Counted from the stretch's first letter, positions 1-10,050 are shown. The stretch: DNA of 64,000 bases from JAXHMM01 sp964528445 (GCA_964528445.1 CAZGSL010000004.1:29742-93741); one strand, 5' to 3'. Notes: generated by a model not told the origin, from the letters alone. Translations and numbers: made by a program.

Positions 1-1717
1 CGCGGGTGTATTCGTCGATGATTTTGTCGATGGCCTGGCGGGTAAGCTTGATGTGATCTTCCGAAAGCCCGTTTTCGGTGATCTGTTTGGGAATGAGATG
101 CTGCCGGGCAATCTCCCGCTTCTCCTGGAGGGTGTATCCGCTGATGTTGATGATCTCCATCCGGTCGCGAAGGGGCGCGGGAATGGTCTCCAGGGAGTTG
201 GCCGTGGCGATGAACAGAACACGCGACAGATCGTATTCCAGTTCCAGGTAGTTGTCGGCAAACGAGTCGTTCTGCTCAGGATCCAGTACCTCCAGCAGGG
301 CGGAGGTCGGATCGCCTCGGTAATCGGATCCCACCTTGTCGATTTCGTCCAGCATCATGACGGGATTGCCGGTTCCCGCTTTTTTCATGGCGCGAAGGAT
401 GCGGCCCGGCAGGGCACCTATATAGGTTCTGCGATGACCCCGTATCTCGGCCTCGTCGTGTATGCCGCCCAGGCTGAACCGTTCGAATTCCCGGTCGAGG
501 GCACGAGCGATGGATTTACCCAGGGAAGTTTTTCCCACGCCCGGGGGACCGTAAAAACAGAGGATGGGGGCTTTCATGTCCTTTTTCAGCTTCAATACGG
601 CCAGGTACTCGATAATCCGTTTCTTGACCTTTTCCAGCCCGTAATGGTCTTCGTCCAGCACTTTCTGGGCGTTATCCAGGTCAAGATTGTCGTCGGAGTA
701 ATCATCCCACGGCAGATCCAGTATCCACTCGATGTAGGAGTGGATGATCCCGTAATTGGGAGAGGAGTTGGGAGTTCGTTCCAGGCGCTGGAGTTCTTTT
801 TCGGCCGTTTCCCGGGCCTCATCTGGGAGATTTTTCTTCTCCAGTTTCTGACGGAGCTCCTCGATCTCCTCCTGTTCGCTGTCTTCTCCCAGTGCCTCCT
901 GGATCGCCTTCATCTGCTGCCGAAGGTAGAAGTCGCGCTGCTGTTCGTCGATGTCCGATTTTACCTTGGTTCTGATCTCCTCGCTGAGATTGAGCACCTG
1001 CAGCTCCTTGTTGAGGAACTGCATCACCAGCTCGATCCGCTCGGAGAAATTCTGTATCTCCAGGATCTTCTGCTTGTCGGACGTCGAGACGTTCAAATTG
1101 GAGGAGATGAAATTCAGCAGGAAGGTCGGGCTGCTGATGTTGTTGATGGCTATGGAAGCCTCCGAAGGAATGTTGGGAGAGAGATTCACGATTTTGCTCG
1201 CCGTCTCTTTCACCGACCGGATGGAGGCGTCCAGCTCCACCCCGGATAGGTCCATCTCCTGGCGGTAGGGCTCCACCGATGCCCGGAAATAGGGATCCAC
1301 CTGGGTGAACTCCTCCACCCGGAAGATGGTCTTGCCCTGTATGACGATGCTTTTACTGCCGTCGGGCATTTTGATCAGCTTGAGAATCTGCGCGACGGTA
1401 CCCACCCGGAAGAGATCGTCCGGATCGGGATCTTCCTCCTCTTCGTCCTTCTGGCTGACTACCCCGATGGTTTTGTCGGATTCGTAGGCTTCCTTTACCA
1501 ATTCCAGGGAACGGTCTCGGCCCACCGTGATGGGGACCACCACCCCGGGGAAGAGCACGGTGTTCTTCAGCGGAAGTATGGGAAGCTTGTCGGGTATTTC
1601 CGACTGGGAAAGTTCTTTTTCTTCCTCCTCCGACATGAGCGGGATCGCCTGTTCGAAGTCATCGAACTTTTCGTCCACATCCTCAAAATCGGAGAAATCT
1701 TTGTAAAAGGAATCCAT
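1..1717 (-). CDS. lon: ATP-dependent Lon protease (partial, C-terminus beyond window)
   Basis: AAA+ serine protease that degrades misfolded and regulatory proteins in the cytoplasm. The reverse-strand frame begins at an ATG read from 1717 and stays open to base 1, giving about 572 codons. An acidic N-terminal stretch is followed by a Lon substrate-binding domain (KLPILPLKNTVLFPG). The ATPase then shows Walker A GPPGVGKT (near 530-555) and Walker B MMLDEIDK (near 340-360). The Ser-Lys protease domain lies off the left edge and cannot be checked. The start is chosen because the frame has no earlier ATG close by and the LON domain follows at normal spacing. Identification is firm; completeness of the gene is unknown. 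Confidence 0.95.
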   Translation of the reverse strand, partial: MDSFYKDFSDFEDVDEKFDDFEQAIPLMSEEEEKELSQSEIPDKLPILPLKNTVLFPGVVVPITVGRDRSLELVKEAYESDKTIGVVSQKDEEEEDPDPDDLFRVGTVAQILKLIKMPDGSKSIVIQGKTIFRVEEFTQVDPYFRASVEPYRQEMDLSGVELDASIRSVKETASKIVNLSPNIPSEASIAINNISSPTFLLNFISSNLNVSTSDKQKILEIQNFSERIELVMQFLNKELQVLNLSEEIRTKVKSDIDEQQRDFYLRQQMKAIQEALGEDSEQEEIEELRQKLEKKNLPDEARETAEKELQRLERTPNSSPNYGIIHSYIEWILDLPWDDYSDDNLDLDNAQKVLDEDHYGLEKVKKRIIEYLAVLKLKKDMKAPILCFYGPPGVGKTSLGKSIARALDREFERFSLGGIHDEAEIRGHRRTYIGALPGRILRAMKKAGTGNPVMMLDEIDKVGSDYRGDPTSALLEVLDPEQNDSFADNYLELEYDLSRVLFIATANSLETIPAPLRDRMEIINISGYTLQEKREIARQHLIPKQITENGLSEDHIKLTRQAIDKIIDEYTR

Positions 1718-1884
1718 ATATGTCTTGTGCAGTTTTCACAAATCTTCGAAGCGTAACGTTGTCCCTCATTATGTGCAAAATGGGAGCCAGGCTGCCTGCT
1801 TCTACCAATAAGTCAGGCTTACTGGCAAAATAACAAACTGAGCGTGAATTGCAGGGTCCGGTTGACAGGTTGACAGGGTTGTGA

Positions 1885-3450
1885 TCAGAAATGGTATCGC
1901 AGTCCGCCGAACGCCCCTCCCGCTGGCTCGAGGCCCCCTCCTCCCGGCAGACTCAAAAAGCGGGCGGAAAAAGTGAGGTCGAAGGAAGCGGTCTCAATAC
2001 CGCTGCCCAGGGTCCATTGAACGGGACGGCCGGGGACGAGCTGTGCCCCCGCGCGCAGGGGAAGAAAGAGGAGAGGCCGAAGTTCCACACCCAGGTGGAC
2101 GGACGGCTGCTTCGTGCTGAAAGCGGTGTTGGCGAGGCCCACGGTGATATCCCCCGCTAACCTGAAGCGCCCGAATCCGATCATCAAGCCGCCGTTTACG
2201 GAGGTCGGAAGGGACCGTATAAGCGTTGCGGAGGAGACGCTGTCGGGATTTGCGAGGGGATTGGGGAGTTCGGTCAGGCTGTCAAGATATTCCAGGAACT
2301 GACCGTCGTCGCCCGTAAACACCGATGCAGCAATACCCTGCAGGTCCGGGGAGGCGCCCGAAGGCCCGTCGAGGATGCGGTAGGGACGCCGGGAGTAGCG
2401 CATGACGCCGAGGTCGGTAACGGAGAGCGCCAGGTAAACCCCCGGGCCCGTGCGGGGTATCGGTGTTTCTTTGGCGAAGAACGTATTGTCAAACGGGATC
2501 GCGTAGGTAAGGCCGAAATCCAGTCCCACTCCCCAGCCGGAAGGGGAGAGGCTGCTGAGCGGTTCCAGCGTGCGGTCGATGGAGGAGGGTACGGATTCCC
2601 CCGACCGGTATTGCCGGGTCATGCCGGTGTAGTCGCCGCTGGTGGAGTGGCTGTAACGGTACTCGAAGGAGTCTGCCGTCGATTCGCTGCTCCCGGAATA
2701 ACGTCCGTCGTACCATACGTCCATCAAAGCCCCGCCCATGACCGCTTTGGGGGCCAGTCCGACAAAAAGCCGGTTGGTGCCCGGGAAAAGGCCGTTGACG
2801 AAGGTGAACTCCCGCGCGAAACCTGCGGAGAGCTCGTACAGGGTCTCTTTCTGCTGACGCAGGGTAAGATCTCTCACGTCCCCGGTGAACCGCGCGGTAT
2901 ACCAGCCTTTCCCGGTTTCGATACGGGAGCCCTGTCGCGCCCGAATGACCAGGGAATAGGCGGTTTCCCCGGTATGCCAGCGCACTCCCGCCAGCACGGT
3001 TTCCAGGCGGCTGAAATTCCGGGCGACCGTTCGGTCCCCGGGGAACCGGGTGTCCAGTATATTCTGACGGCGGGTGTTTCCGAGAGGCTGCCGGCCGGGC
3101 TCGTACGGAAGCAGGTTTTTGCCCAGGTACTCTCCCCATTCCCGGACTCCCCCGACAGGATATGCCGGTTCCGCGAAAAGGGCCGTTTGGCCAAGTCCGA
3201 GATCCACGGCGTTTCCGTGGCCGGTGAGATAGAGATTGGCCGGATTGATGAAATTCGCGTTGAATCCGTGGATGTAGGCGGTGCCCCCGCCGCCCATGCC
3301 TCCGTTTTCGGCGTTGTAGAGTGCCTGACCGAGAGCGGAGGGGACCCACTGCGTGCCCGGGAGGTGGAGAAGACCGGTAACCATGACCAGCAGAGCGGTA
3401 CGGAGGAGGGAAGTCCGCAGGAGCCGGGGAAAACCGGTTTGGTGTATCAT
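1885..3450 (-). CDS. Outer-membrane beta-barrel protein of unknown function (DUF5723-like)
   Basis: 521 aa. An N-terminal hydrophobic segment (about residues 12-42) looks like a signal peptide. The mature part opens with a Gly-rich stretch and the NPANLYL motif, seen at the start of many Bacteroidota barrel proteins. The rest alternates polar and aromatic residues as barrels do, and the last residues are GGLRYHF, a typical C-terminal aromatic beta-signal for BAM insertion. Its ATG overlaps the stop of the upstream helicase gene by 4 bp, so the two are probably co-translated. Function is not recognised. The family assignment is by resemblance only; the outer-membrane location is better supported. 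Confidence 0.75.
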   Translation of the reverse strand: MIHQTGFPRLLRTSLLRTALLVMVTGLLHLPGTQWVPSALGQALYNAENGGMGGGGTAYIHGFNANFINPANLYLTGHGNAVDLGLGQTALFAEPAYPVGGVREWGEYLGKNLLPYEPGRQPLGNTRRQNILDTRFPGDRTVARNFSRLETVLAGVRWHTGETAYSLVIRARQGSRIETGKGWYTARFTGDVRDLTLRQQKETLYELSAGFAREFTFVNGLFPGTNRLFVGLAPKAVMGGALMDVWYDGRYSGSSESTADSFEYRYSHSTSGDYTGMTRQYRSGESVPSSIDRTLEPLSSLSPSGWGVGLDFGLTYAIPFDNTFFAKETPIPRTGPGVYLALSVTDLGVMRYSRRPYRILDGPSGASPDLQGIAASVFTGDDGQFLEYLDSLTELPNPLANPDSVSSATLIRSLPTSVNGGLMIGFGRFRLAGDITVGLANTAFSTKQPSVHLGVELRPLLFLPLRAGAQLVPGRPVQWTLGSGIETASFDLTFSARFLSLPGGGGLEPAGGAFGGLRYHF

Positions 3451-5741
3451 CCGACGACGGTTAGCTTGGCGACACGCAGCATAAGGGTTTTTCTTCCACG
3501 TTCCTTGAAAAATACGGTTACTTTTGTTTTTTCTCCATCTCCTGAACGCGCGATTATTTTTCCGCGGCCGAAAACGTTGTGTTCCACTTTGGCTCCCACT
3601 TGGAAAGGGTCCTCCCCGGTATTGTCGTATTCGATGGTGGTCTCCCCGCCGGAGCTACGGTATTTCCGGCCTGTCAGAGGCTCCCTCCAGTCGTACTCCA
3701 CCGTGGTCTCTCCGCCGGACGAGGAGTTCCCGCTGCCGGATTTTCCTCCGCCGGTGTTCCCCTCCCGTGAAAAGCGGCTGCTGTTCTGTGATATCGTGGA
3801 GCCGGTTTCGGTATGTACTACGTCGGGATTCACTTCGTCCAGGAAACGTGAGCGCATCATGGGCTTCTCCTCCCCGTATTTATAGCGGCTGCGGCAGTGG
3901 CTGAAATAGAGTTTCTCCTGGGCGCGGGTTATGGCCACATAGAAAAGCCGGCGCTCCTCCTCGATGTCGGTCTCCTCGTTTTCACGACTTCCTACCGGAA
4001 ACAGCTCCTCCTCCAGTCCCACGACAAACACCGCGGGGAACTCGAGCCCCTTGGCAGAATGGACGGTCATAAGGGTAACGGCCGGTTTCTCCTCGTCGTA
4101 CTTGTCGACATCGGTAATGAGGCTGATCTCCTGGAGGAATGAGGCCAGGGTGGGGTTGCCGGAATTCTTCTCAAAATAGGAGATGGCGTTCTCCAGCTCC
4201 AGGATATTCTCGCGACGGGTCATTGCCTTCGGGGAGTTCTCCTCCACCAGCGACTGCATATATCCCGAGCGGTTCAGCAGCCCGCGGGTAATTTCGGAAA
4301 GAGGAGCGCCGGACTCCTTTTTTTCGCGCAGTTCGTTGATCATCGCCACAAAATCCCTGACGCTGTTTTCGGCCGGTTTGTAGAGATCCGCCTCCTCCAC
4401 GTTCTCCAGCACCTTCCAGAGCGAGCGTCCCGTGGAACGTGCCGTGGAGGTCAGGTCCCGCAGGGATTTCTGCCCGATGCCCCGTGAGGGTTCGTTGATG
4501 ATTCGGAGCAGGTTGGTATCGTCGTCCGGGTTGGCCAGTACCGTCAGGTAGGCCAGTATGTCCTTTATCTCCTTGCGCTGGTAGAAAGAGAGTCCTCCCA
4601 CCAGCTGGTAGGTGATGCCCTTCCGGCGGAAGACCTCCTCGAACACGCGGCTCTGGTAATTGGTTCGGTAGAGTACGGCGAAATCGCTGTAGCGGTAGCC
4701 CTTGCGCGCCCGAAGCTGGTTGATGTGGGAGGCTACCCGGTTGGCCTCGTCCCTCTCATCGTAATTCTCCAGCAGGGTTACCATATCCCCCATCTCGTTG
4801 TCGGTCCACAGGGTCTTTTCCAGGCGCCTGCGGTTCTGCCGGATTACCGAGTCGGCCACCTTCAGGATGGCCTGGGTTGAGCGGTAGTTTCGCTCAAGGG
4901 GAATCTCGACTGCATCCTCGTAATCCTCCTTGAAGTCTAGGATGTTGGAGATGTCCGCTCCCCGAAACGAGTAGATACTCTGGGCGTCGTCTCCCACCAC
5001 ACAGAGATTCCGGTATTTTTCGGCGAGCATGTTGGTCACCTTGTACTGGGCGTGGTTGGTGTCCTGATACTCGTCGATCAGGATGTAGCGGAAACGCTCC
5101 TGGTATTTTTCCAGCACCTCCGGATGTTTCCGGAAAAGCTCCACCGGTTTGATGAGCAGATCGTCGAAGTCCATGGCATTGTTGTGGCGAAGCCGCTCCA
5201 CGTATATCTCATATATGCGGGCCGTAATATCGTCCAGAGTGCTGTGAATAAATTTTTCCCTGTATTCTCCCGGGAGTATCAGCTCGTTTTTGGCGTCGCT
5301 GATGCGGCGCTGGAGGATACGCGGACGGATCTCCTTGGGATCGTAGTTGTTCTCCCGGAGGATCTGTTTGATGGCGTTTTTGGAATCGTCCGTGTCGTAA
5401 ATGGAGTAATTGGAATCAAAACCGATTTTCTCCGCCTCAAAACGCAGAATTTTCGAAAACACCGAATGGAACGTACCCATCCAGACCCTGTCGGCATCCT
5501 CGCCGATCAGCTCGTCGATACGCTCCTTCATCTCCCGGGCCGCCTTGTTGGTAAAGGTCAGCGCCAGGATCTCGTCAGGTTCCGCATGTCCTTGGTCGAT
5601 GAGGTAGGCAATACGGTAGGTCAGCACCCGGGTCTTGCCGCTGCCGGCACCCGCGACGATAAGGAGCGGGCCGTCGGTATGACGCACGGCCTCGCGCTGC
5701 TGGGGATTGAGGTCTTGCAGAAATGTGGGATCCTGGGACAT
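3447..5741 (-). CDS. pcrA: UvrD/PcrA-family superfamily 1A DNA helicase
   Basis: 764 aa, the normal length for a 3'-5' helicase acting in nucleotide excision repair, mismatch repair and clearing of RNA polymerase or RecA. Visible motifs are the Q motif (LNPQQREAV), Walker A AGAGSGKT at residues 30-37, motif II DEYQDT at 223-228, motif III VVGDDAQSIYSFRGA, and the later motifs ERNYRSTQ and VTLMTVHSAKGLEF. The C-terminus ends in the Tudor-like domain that contacts RNA polymerase. The linker before it is Ser/Gly-rich and contains two near-identical SGGETTxEYD units. The downstream barrel gene overlaps it by 4 bp. UvrD and PcrA cannot be told apart from sequence alone. Confidence 0.95.
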   Translation of the reverse strand: MSQDPTFLQDLNPQQREAVRHTDGPLLIVAGAGSGKTRVLTYRIAYLIDQGHAEPDEILALTFTNKAAREMKERIDELIGEDADRVWMGTFHSVFSKILRFEAEKIGFDSNYSIYDTDDSKNAIKQILRENNYDPKEIRPRILQRRISDAKNELILPGEYREKFIHSTLDDITARIYEIYVERLRHNNAMDFDDLLIKPVELFRKHPEVLEKYQERFRYILIDEYQDTNHAQYKVTNMLAEKYRNLCVVGDDAQSIYSFRGADISNILDFKEDYEDAVEIPLERNYRSTQAILKVADSVIRQNRRRLEKTLWTDNEMGDMVTLLENYDERDEANRVASHINQLRARKGYRYSDFAVLYRTNYQSRVFEEVFRRKGITYQLVGGLSFYQRKEIKDILAYLTVLANPDDDTNLLRIINEPSRGIGQKSLRDLTSTARSTGRSLWKVLENVEEADLYKPAENSVRDFVAMINELREKKESGAPLSEITRGLLNRSGYMQSLVEENSPKAMTRRENILELENAISYFEKNSGNPTLASFLQEISLITDVDKYDEEKPAVTLMTVHSAKGLEFPAVFVVGLEEELFPVGSRENEETDIEEERRLFYVAITRAQEKLYFSHCRSRYKYGEEKPMMRSRFLDEVNPDVVHTETGSTISQNSSRFSREGNTGGGKSGSGNSSSGGETTVEYDWREPLTGRKYRSSGGETTIEYDNTGEDPFQVGAKVEHNVFGRGKIIARSGDGEKTKVTVFFKERGRKTLMLRVAKLTVVG

Positions 5742-5765
5742 GTATAGGGTGGAGTTCTCCTGGAA

Positions 5766-5784
5766 TCCCCCGCCGGACGGGGGA
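5766..5784 (-). other. GC-rich hairpin between valS and the helicase gene
   Basis: Perfect 7-bp inverted repeat TCCCCCG/CGGGGGA with a 5-nt loop, lying just after the valS stop and before the helicase start on the minus strand. There is no T-tract on either side, so it is not a classical intrinsic terminator. It could stabilise the valS 3' end or act as a processing site. Confidence 0.35.
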
Positions 5785-5804
5785 GTGTCGTTGCGATTCT
5801 TATG

Positions 5805-8492
5805 TTACCGTTTCAGCTCCTTCAGAATATCCCGCAGCTTGCGGAGGTTGGTTTCGGTATCGCTCTCTTTCTCCCTCTCGCGACGGACCACCTCTTCGGG
5901 GGCGTTCTCCAGGAACTGCTCGTTGTCGAGTTTCTTCCGGACGGACTGCAGAAAACCCTTCAGGCGTTCTATTTCCTGTTCGATACGATCGCGCTCTTTC
6001 TCCAGGTCGATAAGTCCGGCGAGAGGCACAAAAATTTCGCTGCCTTCCACAACGGCCGAGGCCGAAGTGTCGGGCTTCTCCATCTGCTCGGAGACCCGGA
6101 ATTGACTGATGTTCTGCAGTTTTCGAAAAATCCATTCGTTGGACTTCAGGGCGGAGGCCGTCTCCCCGTCGCCGGCCTTGATGTGCAGGTCGATTTCGGA
6201 GCCGGCACCCACATTGAATTCCGCCCGGATGTTGCGAACGGACGAGATCATCTTCTGTATGGCCGAAAAGAGCTCTACGTCCCCGGGCGAGAGTCCGGAG
6301 TCGTCAAACTCGGGCCAGCGGGCTACGATGATCGCCTCTTCGGGACCTCGTTCGCGGATGCGCTGCCAGATCTCCTCGGTGAGGAAGGGCATGAAGGGAT
6401 GGAGCATTTTCATAAGTTCCTCGAAAAAATTGAGTCCCCTCCCGAGGTGCTCAACTGGTATGGGCTCGCCGGGGCGGTCCGCCTTGATCAGCTCGATGTA
6501 CCAGTCACAGAAGTCGTCCCATATCAGCTTGTAAATTTTTCTCAGCGCCTCGTTGATGCGGTAGGATTCCATGTCGCGGTTGACGTCGCGTATGGTCTCC
6601 TGCAGGCGGGAGAGCATCCACCGGTCGGCAAGGTTCTTCTCGTCGATGGAGAGGCTTTCTGGATAGTCGGTATCCTCCTGCCGGTTCATCATCAGGAACC
6701 GGAAGGCGTTCCAGATCTTGTTGGCAAAGTTCCGTCCCTGCTCGCATAGCTGTTTCTCGAACAGAAGGTCGTTTCCCGCCGGGGAGGAGAAGAGCATGCC
6801 CACGCGCACCCCGTCGGCCCCGTACTGGCGGATCAGTTCCAGCGGATCGGGAGAGTTACCGAGGGATTTTGACATTTTCCGCCGCTGGCTGTCGCGGACG
6901 ATTCCCGTATAATAGACGTTGCTGAAGGGTTTCTCATCCCGGAATTCGTAACCGGCCATAATCATCCGGGCGACCCAGAAAAACATGATTTCCGGCGCGG
7001 TCACCAGGTCGTCGGTAGGGTAGTAGTATTCGATCTCCTCGTTTCCCGGATTTTTGAAACCGTCGAAGACGGTAATGGGCCAGAGCCACGAGGAGAACCA
7101 GGTGTCGAGGACGTCTTCGTCCTGGCGTATCTCATTCGGGGAGAGCTCCCTGCCTGATTTTTCCCTGGCTTTTTCCAGGGCCTCTTCGGACGTCTTTGCG
7201 ATCACATACTCATCGGCGCCCTCCCCGTAGTACCAGGCAGGTATGCGCTGCCCCCACCAGAGCTGCCGGGATATACACCAGTCCCGTATGTTCTCCATCC
7301 AGTGGCGGTAGGCGTTCTTGAACTTGGGCGGATGAAACGATATTTCGTCGTTTTCCACATTTTCCAGCGCGGGACGAGCCATCTCCTCCATCCGGCAGAA
7401 CCACTGCAGGGAGAGCCGGGGTTCGATGACGGCGTCGGTGCGCTCGGAAAAGCCCACACTGTTGGTCACCTCCTCGGTTTTGACCAGACGTCCCTCGGCT
7501 TCCAGGTCGTCCACCACCTTTTTCCGCGCTTCGAACCGATCCAGGCCCACGTGAATTTCCGCCGCCTTGCTCAGCGTGCCGTCGGGATTGAACATGTCGA
7601 TGATCTCCAGGTCGTGCCGCCTGCCGATGTCGTAGTCGTTGGGATCGTGGGCGGGTGTGATCTTAAGGCAGCCGGTGCCGAATTCCGGATCCACGTACTC
7701 GTCCGCAATAACAGGCACCTCCCGGTTCACCAGCGGGATCACGGCGGTTTTGCCGACCAGGTGACCGTACCGGTCGTCTTCCGGATGTACGCAGACAGCC
7801 GTGTCCGCCAAAATGGTTTCCGGTCGGGTGGTGGCGATAACCACACTGCCTTCCCCGCCGGCCAGGTCGTAGCGAACGTGGTAAAAATCGGATTGCACCT
7901 CCCGGTGAATAACCTCCTCGTCGGAGAGGGCGGTCTTCGCCTCCGGGTCCCAGTTGATCATTCGCCGCCCCCGGTAGATCTTGCCCCGTTCGTAGAGTTC
8001 GATAAAGCAGTCGATCACCGACTCGTAGAGGTCCTCCTCCATGGTAAAACGGGTTCTCTCCCAGTCGCAGGAGGCCCCGAGCTTGCGCAGCTGCTGCAGG
8101 ATAATGCCCCCGTGCTTCTCGGTCCATTCCCAGGCGTGGTCCAGGAATTCCTCCCGCGTCAGGTCGGCCTTGGTGATGCCCTCCTCGCGAAGCTTGCCCA
8201 CGACTTTCGCCTCGGTGGCGATGGAGGCGTGGTCGGTGCCGGGTATCCAGCAGGCGTTTTTGCCCAGCATGCGGGCCCGCCGGACCAGCACGTCCTGTAT
8301 GGTATTGTTGAGCATGTGTCCCATGTGCAGCACACCTGTCACATTGGGAGGGGGAATGACCACGGTATACGGTTCCCGGTCGTCCGGTTCGGAGTGGAAG
8401 AAGCCGTTCTCCTCCCAGTAATCGTACCACCGCTCCTCCGCGGCCTGCGGGTCGTAATGCTTGGGAATGTCGGTCGTGATCTTGGAACTCAT
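5805..8492 (-). CDS. valS: Valine--tRNA ligase
   Basis: Class I aminoacyl-tRNA synthetase charging tRNA-Val. 895 aa from the ATG at 8492. That start is preferred over one 14 codons earlier because MSSKITTDIPKHYDP leads directly into the conserved YDPQAAEERWYDYWEE. The HIGH motif appears as HMGH at residues 56-59 and the KMSKS loop as KMSKSLGNS. The CP1 editing domain lies between them, and the C-terminus ends in the coiled-coil typical of ValRS (charged heptads over the last 65 residues). It is followed downstream by the helicase gene and preceded by rsmB with a gap of about 58 bp. Confidence 0.97.
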   Translation of the reverse strand: MSSKITTDIPKHYDPQAAEERWYDYWEENGFFHSEPDDREPYTVVIPPPNVTGVLHMGHMLNNTIQDVLVRRARMLGKNACWIPGTDHASIATEAKVVGKLREEGITKADLTREEFLDHAWEWTEKHGGIILQQLRKLGASCDWERTRFTMEEDLYESVIDCFIELYERGKIYRGRRMINWDPEAKTALSDEEVIHREVQSDFYHVRYDLAGGEGSVVIATTRPETILADTAVCVHPEDDRYGHLVGKTAVIPLVNREVPVIADEYVDPEFGTGCLKITPAHDPNDYDIGRRHDLEIIDMFNPDGTLSKAAEIHVGLDRFEARKKVVDDLEAEGRLVKTEEVTNSVGFSERTDAVIEPRLSLQWFCRMEEMARPALENVENDEISFHPPKFKNAYRHWMENIRDWCISRQLWWGQRIPAWYYGEGADEYVIAKTSEEALEKAREKSGRELSPNEIRQDEDVLDTWFSSWLWPITVFDGFKNPGNEEIEYYYPTDDLVTAPEIMFFWVARMIMAGYEFRDEKPFSNVYYTGIVRDSQRRKMSKSLGNSPDPLELIRQYGADGVRVGMLFSSPAGNDLLFEKQLCEQGRNFANKIWNAFRFLMMNRQEDTDYPESLSIDEKNLADRWMLSRLQETIRDVNRDMESYRINEALRKIYKLIWDDFCDWYIELIKADRPGEPIPVEHLGRGLNFFEELMKMLHPFMPFLTEEIWQRIRERGPEEAIIVARWPEFDDSGLSPGDVELFSAIQKMISSVRNIRAEFNVGAGSEIDLHIKAGDGETASALKSNEWIFRKLQNISQFRVSEQMEKPDTSASAVVEGSEIFVPLAGLIDLEKERDRIEQEIERLKGFLQSVRKKLDNEQFLENAPEEVVRREREKESDTETNLRKLRDILKELKR

Positions 8493-8550
8493 GAAGTGAA
8501 ACACAAAACGATTAGAAAGCCGGATGTGCAGCACATCACAGCGCCGGCAG

Positions 8551-9876
8551 CTATTTCCTGTTCAGGCGTACGCCGAAATGTCCGTCGCTCTGGTGCTTGT
8601 GAGGGAACGTCTGGTAGGCCTGTCCATCCTCAAAAAAGGTCTCCTCGGGCAGGTAACCTTCCACGGATGCCAGCTCAAAATCCTCATGCCGCTCCAGGAA
8701 GTTTTCCACCTGATGCCAGTTCTCCTCCTCTTCCAGCGAGCAGGTGCTGTATACCAGCCGCCCGCCCTCTTTGACCATGGCAGCGGCGGAATCCAGCAGT
8801 TTGGCCTGTTGCTCAACGGCACCCTCCAGATCCTCCTCATCCCTGCGCCAGCGCAGGTCGGCCCGCTTGCTCAGCACGCCGGTTCCAGTACAGGGGGCGT
8901 CCAGCAGCACCGCGTCGGCCGGCGGAAGCTCCAGTTCGGTTACGTCGGCCCGGCGCACGCGAATGTTTTCCGCGTGGTGCTCCACCGCGCTTTGCGCTAG
9001 CTTTTCCAGGCGCTCGGACGAGATATCGACCGCCAGGATGCTCCCTTCCGCATCCATCAGGTCCGACATTACCATACTCTTGGTACCGGGGGCCGCGCAG
9101 AGATCGTATACCGTCTCCCCGGGCTGGGGATCCAGCAGGATGGGGGCGAAGCCTGCGGCGATATCCTGGATGATGCAGAAGCCTTTTTCCAGCCATCCCT
9201 TGGAAATGAACGGGGCCACGCTCTCCACCTGGAAGTACCCGGGCAGCCAGTCGCTCTCTTCAAATTCTACGTCGTTTTTGGTCATCCGAAGTTTAAAATT
9301 CTCGGTTTTGGTCCGAAGGTTATTGACACGGACATAGTAGACGGGGCGGCGGTTGTTCGCCTGCATAAGCTGAAAAGCCTCCCGCTCGCCAAAACGCTTG
9401 GTCCACCTGTTTACCAGCCACTCCGGGTGGGAGAAGGTGGTTGCGATCAGTTTGCTCCGTTCCTCGAACTGGGGCTTGGGCAGATCTTCTACCTCACGCT
9501 GCAGGTTTCTCAGAATGGCGTTGACCAGGTCTCCGGTTCGCGATCCGAGGGAGTACTTGGCGATCTCCACAGACTCGTTGATAGCGGCGTAGTCGGGCGT
9601 GCTGTCCATGAACACCATATCGTAGACCCCCAGCCGCAGGATATTCTTGAGATGGGGCTTCATCTCTTCGATACCGACGTTGGAAAAATGGTCGATCAGG
9701 AAATCGAGATAACTGCGGCGCCTCAGAATGTTCTGCACATACTCCCTCACTTCGGCCCGGTCCCGGACTTCCAGCTCGTCGGCGGAGGCGTAGTTGAGGA
9801 TCCCGTTTTCGTCAAAATCCTTTAGTATTTCAATGCTGACCGAGCGAGCAGAGGCTTCCGTTTCCAAATCAGGCAT
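8551..9876 (-). CDS. rsmB: 16S rRNA (cytosine-C5)-methyltransferase, RsmB type
   Basis: 441 aa. The N-terminal 140 residues resemble the NusB RNA-binding fold, and the rest is a class I SAM methyltransferase. SAM motif I appears as YDLCAAPGTKS. Motif IV LLDAPCTGTGVLSK and motif VI YSTCSLEEEE carry the two cysteines used by RNA m5C methyltransferases, the latter being the nucleophile. E. coli RsmB modifies C967 of 16S rRNA in the small subunit. The NusB-like domain makes RsmB more likely than RsmF. It precedes valS on the same strand, a translation-related pairing. Confidence 0.93.
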   Translation of the reverse strand: MPDLETEASARSVSIEILKDFDENGILNYASADELEVRDRAEVREYVQNILRRRSYLDFLIDHFSNVGIEEMKPHLKNILRLGVYDMVFMDSTPDYAAINESVEIAKYSLGSRTGDLVNAILRNLQREVEDLPKPQFEERSKLIATTFSHPEWLVNRWTKRFGEREAFQLMQANNRRPVYYVRVNNLRTKTENFKLRMTKNDVEFEESDWLPGYFQVESVAPFISKGWLEKGFCIIQDIAAGFAPILLDPQPGETVYDLCAAPGTKSMVMSDLMDAEGSILAVDISSERLEKLAQSAVEHHAENIRVRRADVTELELPPADAVLLDAPCTGTGVLSKRADLRWRRDEEDLEGAVEQQAKLLDSAAAMVKEGGRLVYSTCSLEEEENWHQVENFLERHEDFELASVEGYLPEETFFEDGQAYQTFPHKHQSDGHFGVRLNRK

Positions 9877-10050
9877 TCCGTTTAAGGTTAGAATTTCGTT
9901 AAATATAAGGGGTTTCGGAGACTTTTAATTTACGCATCTCCCGCCTCCGCCGTCCCGGGCACTGACCTTTGCAAAAGGAGGATGCAAAAATAGTGTTTTG
10001 AGGAGGGAGTTGCTAATGGAAGATGAACTCTTTTGCGGCGCGGTGCGGGT

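Noticed and set aside
2611..3885. Long plus-strand open frame (424 codons) opposite the barrel and helicase genes
   Set aside because: It is antisense to two well-supported genes, spans their junction, and its product is compositionally odd with no recognisable motif. Long antisense frames are expected at this GC content and codon use.
7302..8774. 490-codon plus-strand frame opposite valS and rsmB
   Set aside because: Shadow of genuine aminoacyl-tRNA synthetase and methyltransferase genes; no domain pattern.
9966..9980. CCTTT/AAAGG hairpin
   Set aside because: Five weak pairs with a 3-nt loop and no T-tract; expected by chance.
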